Shown: positions 6,287 through 7,447 of the stretch, in pieces | Layout: every line of letters starts with the position of its first letter | How positions within the stretch are numbered: position 1 is the stretch's first letter | Assembly (NCBI GenBank): GCA_020050965.1 | Contig: JAGVJV010000076.1 | Location: forward strand, 1-7,447 | DNA from: Parachlamydiales bacterium | GTDB taxonomy: Bacteria; Chlamydiota; Chlamydiia; Chlamydiales; Rhabdochlamydiaceae | Direction of reading: 5' to 3' | DNA length: 7,447 nucleotides | The notes under the pieces: generated by a model | What the model was told of the DNA's origin: nothing | The model's database searches: none | The model's input: only the letters and a program-made list of their open reading frames with translations | Made by a program: the position numbers and the translations under genes

Positions 6287-6856
6287 ATGGAACAGCCACC
6301 TTATTCAGAATTATCCAAAGGCAGTTTTTTAATCGCGAGCCCTGAGATCGACGCCGGAATCTATTTCCGCAGCGTGATTCTCATCTGCGAGCATACTGCG
6401 GGCGGCTCATTCGGGCTAATCATCAATAAACCGGTCCAAGTCGATCTTCCAGAAGACCTGATCAACCTAAAAAATATCTCCAATCCCCACGTAGGGATTC
6501 GCGCCGGCGGCCCCAACCAGCCCAACCAGATGATGCTGCTCCATTCTTCCGAAGCCCTCGCCGAGCAAGCCCTCAAAATCTGCGATGGAGTTTACCTGGG
6601 CGGCGATATCCAATTCCTCCAACAGGCGATCAACGACTCCAACGGACCCAATCTGCTCCTCTGCTTCGGCTTCACCGGCTGGGAGAGCGGCCAACTCGAG
6701 CGAGAATTCCTAGGCGGAAACTGGTTCCTAGCACCAGGTGCAGCACGCCATGTCTTCGAAACCCCACCCGAAAGAGTGTGGCAGACCATCCTGCGCGAAA
6801 TGGGCGGCAAGTATGCGACATTGTCCATGATCCCAGAAGATTTGAGCCTGAATTAG
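6287..6856 (+). CDS. yqgE: YqgE/AlgH (UPF0301) family protein
   Basis: This 189-residue protein matches the normal family length of about 185-190. Conserved blocks are 'KGSFLIASPEIDAGIYFRSV' (11-30), 'ICEHTAGGSFGLIINKP' (33-49), RAGGPNQP, LLHSSE and, near the end, 'CFGFTGWESGQLEREFLGGN' with W in the next block. The family is widespread in Gram-negative bacteria. AlgH was named from alginate regulation in Pseudomonas, but the biochemical function is not established; the protein is probably cytosolic. The ATG at 6287 is 4 bases after the mlaD stop and has no clear ribosome binding site, so translation probably depends on ribosomes finishing mlaD. That makes it the last gene of the mla transcription unit and hints at an envelope-related role, which is inference. 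Confidence 0.95.
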   Translation: MEQPPYSELSKGSFLIASPEIDAGIYFRSVILICEHTAGGSFGLIINKPVQVDLPEDLINLKNISNPHVGIRAGGPNQPNQMMLLHSSEALAEQALKICDGVYLGGDIQFLQQAINDSNGPNLLLCFGFTGWESGQLEREFLGGNWFLAPGAARHVFETPPERVWQTILREMGGKYATLSMIPEDLSLN

Positions 6857-6914
6857 GTCAAAGACAATGTAGCTGCTTAATATCACAGCATTGGACTTAA
6901 TTCGTATGAAGCAT

Positions 6915-7447
6915 TTATAAATCTATTGATTTAGAACCTTCTGAGAGGTAAATTAGAGCCTTATTAAGTTGTTTTAATTCCGCATTATCACTAAGATCAA
7001 CTTCAGGTTCATTAGGATGCGAATCTTGCTGAGGCGAACCGATAAAATGCCTGAAGACTTTGAATATCGGCTGTAGACATCCAAATCGTAGATTTTTAGC
7101 ATCTGTCGGTGAGTAGCTCAGCTTATTAGACTTGGCAGATGATTTGATTCCTGCAGCTCTCCATTTTATATCGGATATTTTTTCTGTTAGTCTTACTGAT
7201 CTATCTGAGTTAACAATTAAGCTAATTTTTAATATCTGTTCATATTCCATTCTAACTTCCAAAATCTTGCATGCTCCATACATAGCAGCAGGTCCTACGA
7301 CAGGCGCTGCCAATGGCATCACAAATAGCGAGCCTAGTGCACAATATAGGCCAGAAACAATACCATATATTAGAGTGAAAACTTTTTTACCAGTTTCTAC
7401 ATGAGATATGTTAAAGCGCAATTTACCTTCTTCGCTATTTAAAACTT
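6915..7447 (-). CDS. Unrecognised membrane protein with a bilobed hydrophobic segment (Inc-like architecture), possibly partial
   Basis: The frame ends with TAA at 6917-6915 and stays open to the right edge. A TTG at 7421 preceded by AAGAAGG (spacing about 4 bases) could start a 168-residue protein, but no ATG is available before the edge, so the true start may lie outside. Counting from that TTG, residues 14-54 are hydrophobic in two lobes ('VFTLIYGIVSGLYCALGSLF', then 'VMPLAAPVVGPAAMYGACKI') split near a Met-Pro, enough for two short membrane helices in a hairpin. The remaining roughly 110 residues are hydrophilic and probably face the cytosol or, if secreted, the host; they are Ser/Lys/Asp-rich at the end. 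No signal peptide or known domain was recognised. The gene converges on yqgE with a 58-base gap and looks more AT-rich than the mla genes. An inclusion-membrane-type T3SS substrate is one option; an ordinary inner-membrane protein is another. Confidence 0.72.
   Translation of the reverse strand, partial: VLNSEEGKLRFNISHVETGKKVFTLIYGIVSGLYCALGSLFVMPLAAPVVGPAAMYGACKILEVRMEYEQILKISLIVNSDRSVRLTEKISDIKWRAAGIKSSAKSNKLSYSPTDAKNLRFGCLQPIFKVFRHFIGSPQQDSHPNEPEVDLSDNAELKQLNKALIYLSEGSKSIDL

Noticed and set aside
6865..6893. Imperfect hairpin between the convergent yqgE and minus-strand genes (CAATG/CTG pairing with CAG/CATTG, 3-base bulge).
   Set aside because: The stem is short, AT-rich and bulged, and no T-run follows on either strand, so a bidirectional terminator is not supported.

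Overview
The window looks like chromosomal DNA from a Gram-negative (two-membrane) bacterium that carries a type III secretion system (T3SS). An environmental member of the Chlamydiota (Parachlamydiales-like) is the best guess. The main reason is a four-gene block made of a small helical protein, an LcrH/SycD-type TPR chaperone and two putative translocators; it resembles the chlamydial lcrH/CT577/copB/copD cluster (CT576-CT579). It is flanked by envelope genes rather than by a pathogenicity-island boundary. The assignment is inference, since no rRNA or phylogenetic marker lies in the window.

Layout, left to right. Bases 1-671 hold the 3' end of a tamB-like gene (C-terminal TamB/DUF490 domain), open at the left edge. 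A small lipoprotein gene follows (742-966) with its own plausible promoter and a perfect 8-bp hairpin terminator (977-1012). A second plausible promoter (1016-1044) then starts a tightly packed plus-strand run: a 162-aa protein of unknown function (1077-1565), an LcrH/SycD-type chaperone (1565-1996), a 301-aa YopB/CopB-like hydrophobic translocator (1989-2894) and a 229-aa candidate second translocator (2911-3600). After only 23 bases, with no visible terminator, come mlaE, mlaF and mlaD (3624-6282; inner-membrane permease, ATPase and MCE protein of a phospholipid transporter). A yqgE/algH gene (6287-6856) starts 4 bases after the mlaD stop.

A convergent minus-strand gene (6915 to the right edge) encodes a protein with a roughly 40-residue bilobed hydrophobic segment near its visible N-terminus and a hydrophilic C-terminal tail. 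It is not recognised, but its architecture resembles chlamydial inclusion-membrane (Inc) proteins.

Functionally, the window combines machinery for inserting a T3SS pore into a host membrane (chaperone and translocators) with machinery for moving lipids across the bacterial envelope (TamB and MlaEFD). The close packing from 1077 to 6856, with ATGA overlaps in the mla part, suggests one long transcript or two closely coupled ones. No tRNA, rRNA, CRISPR array, insertion sequence or integrase was seen. No stretch above 300 bases lacks a gene.
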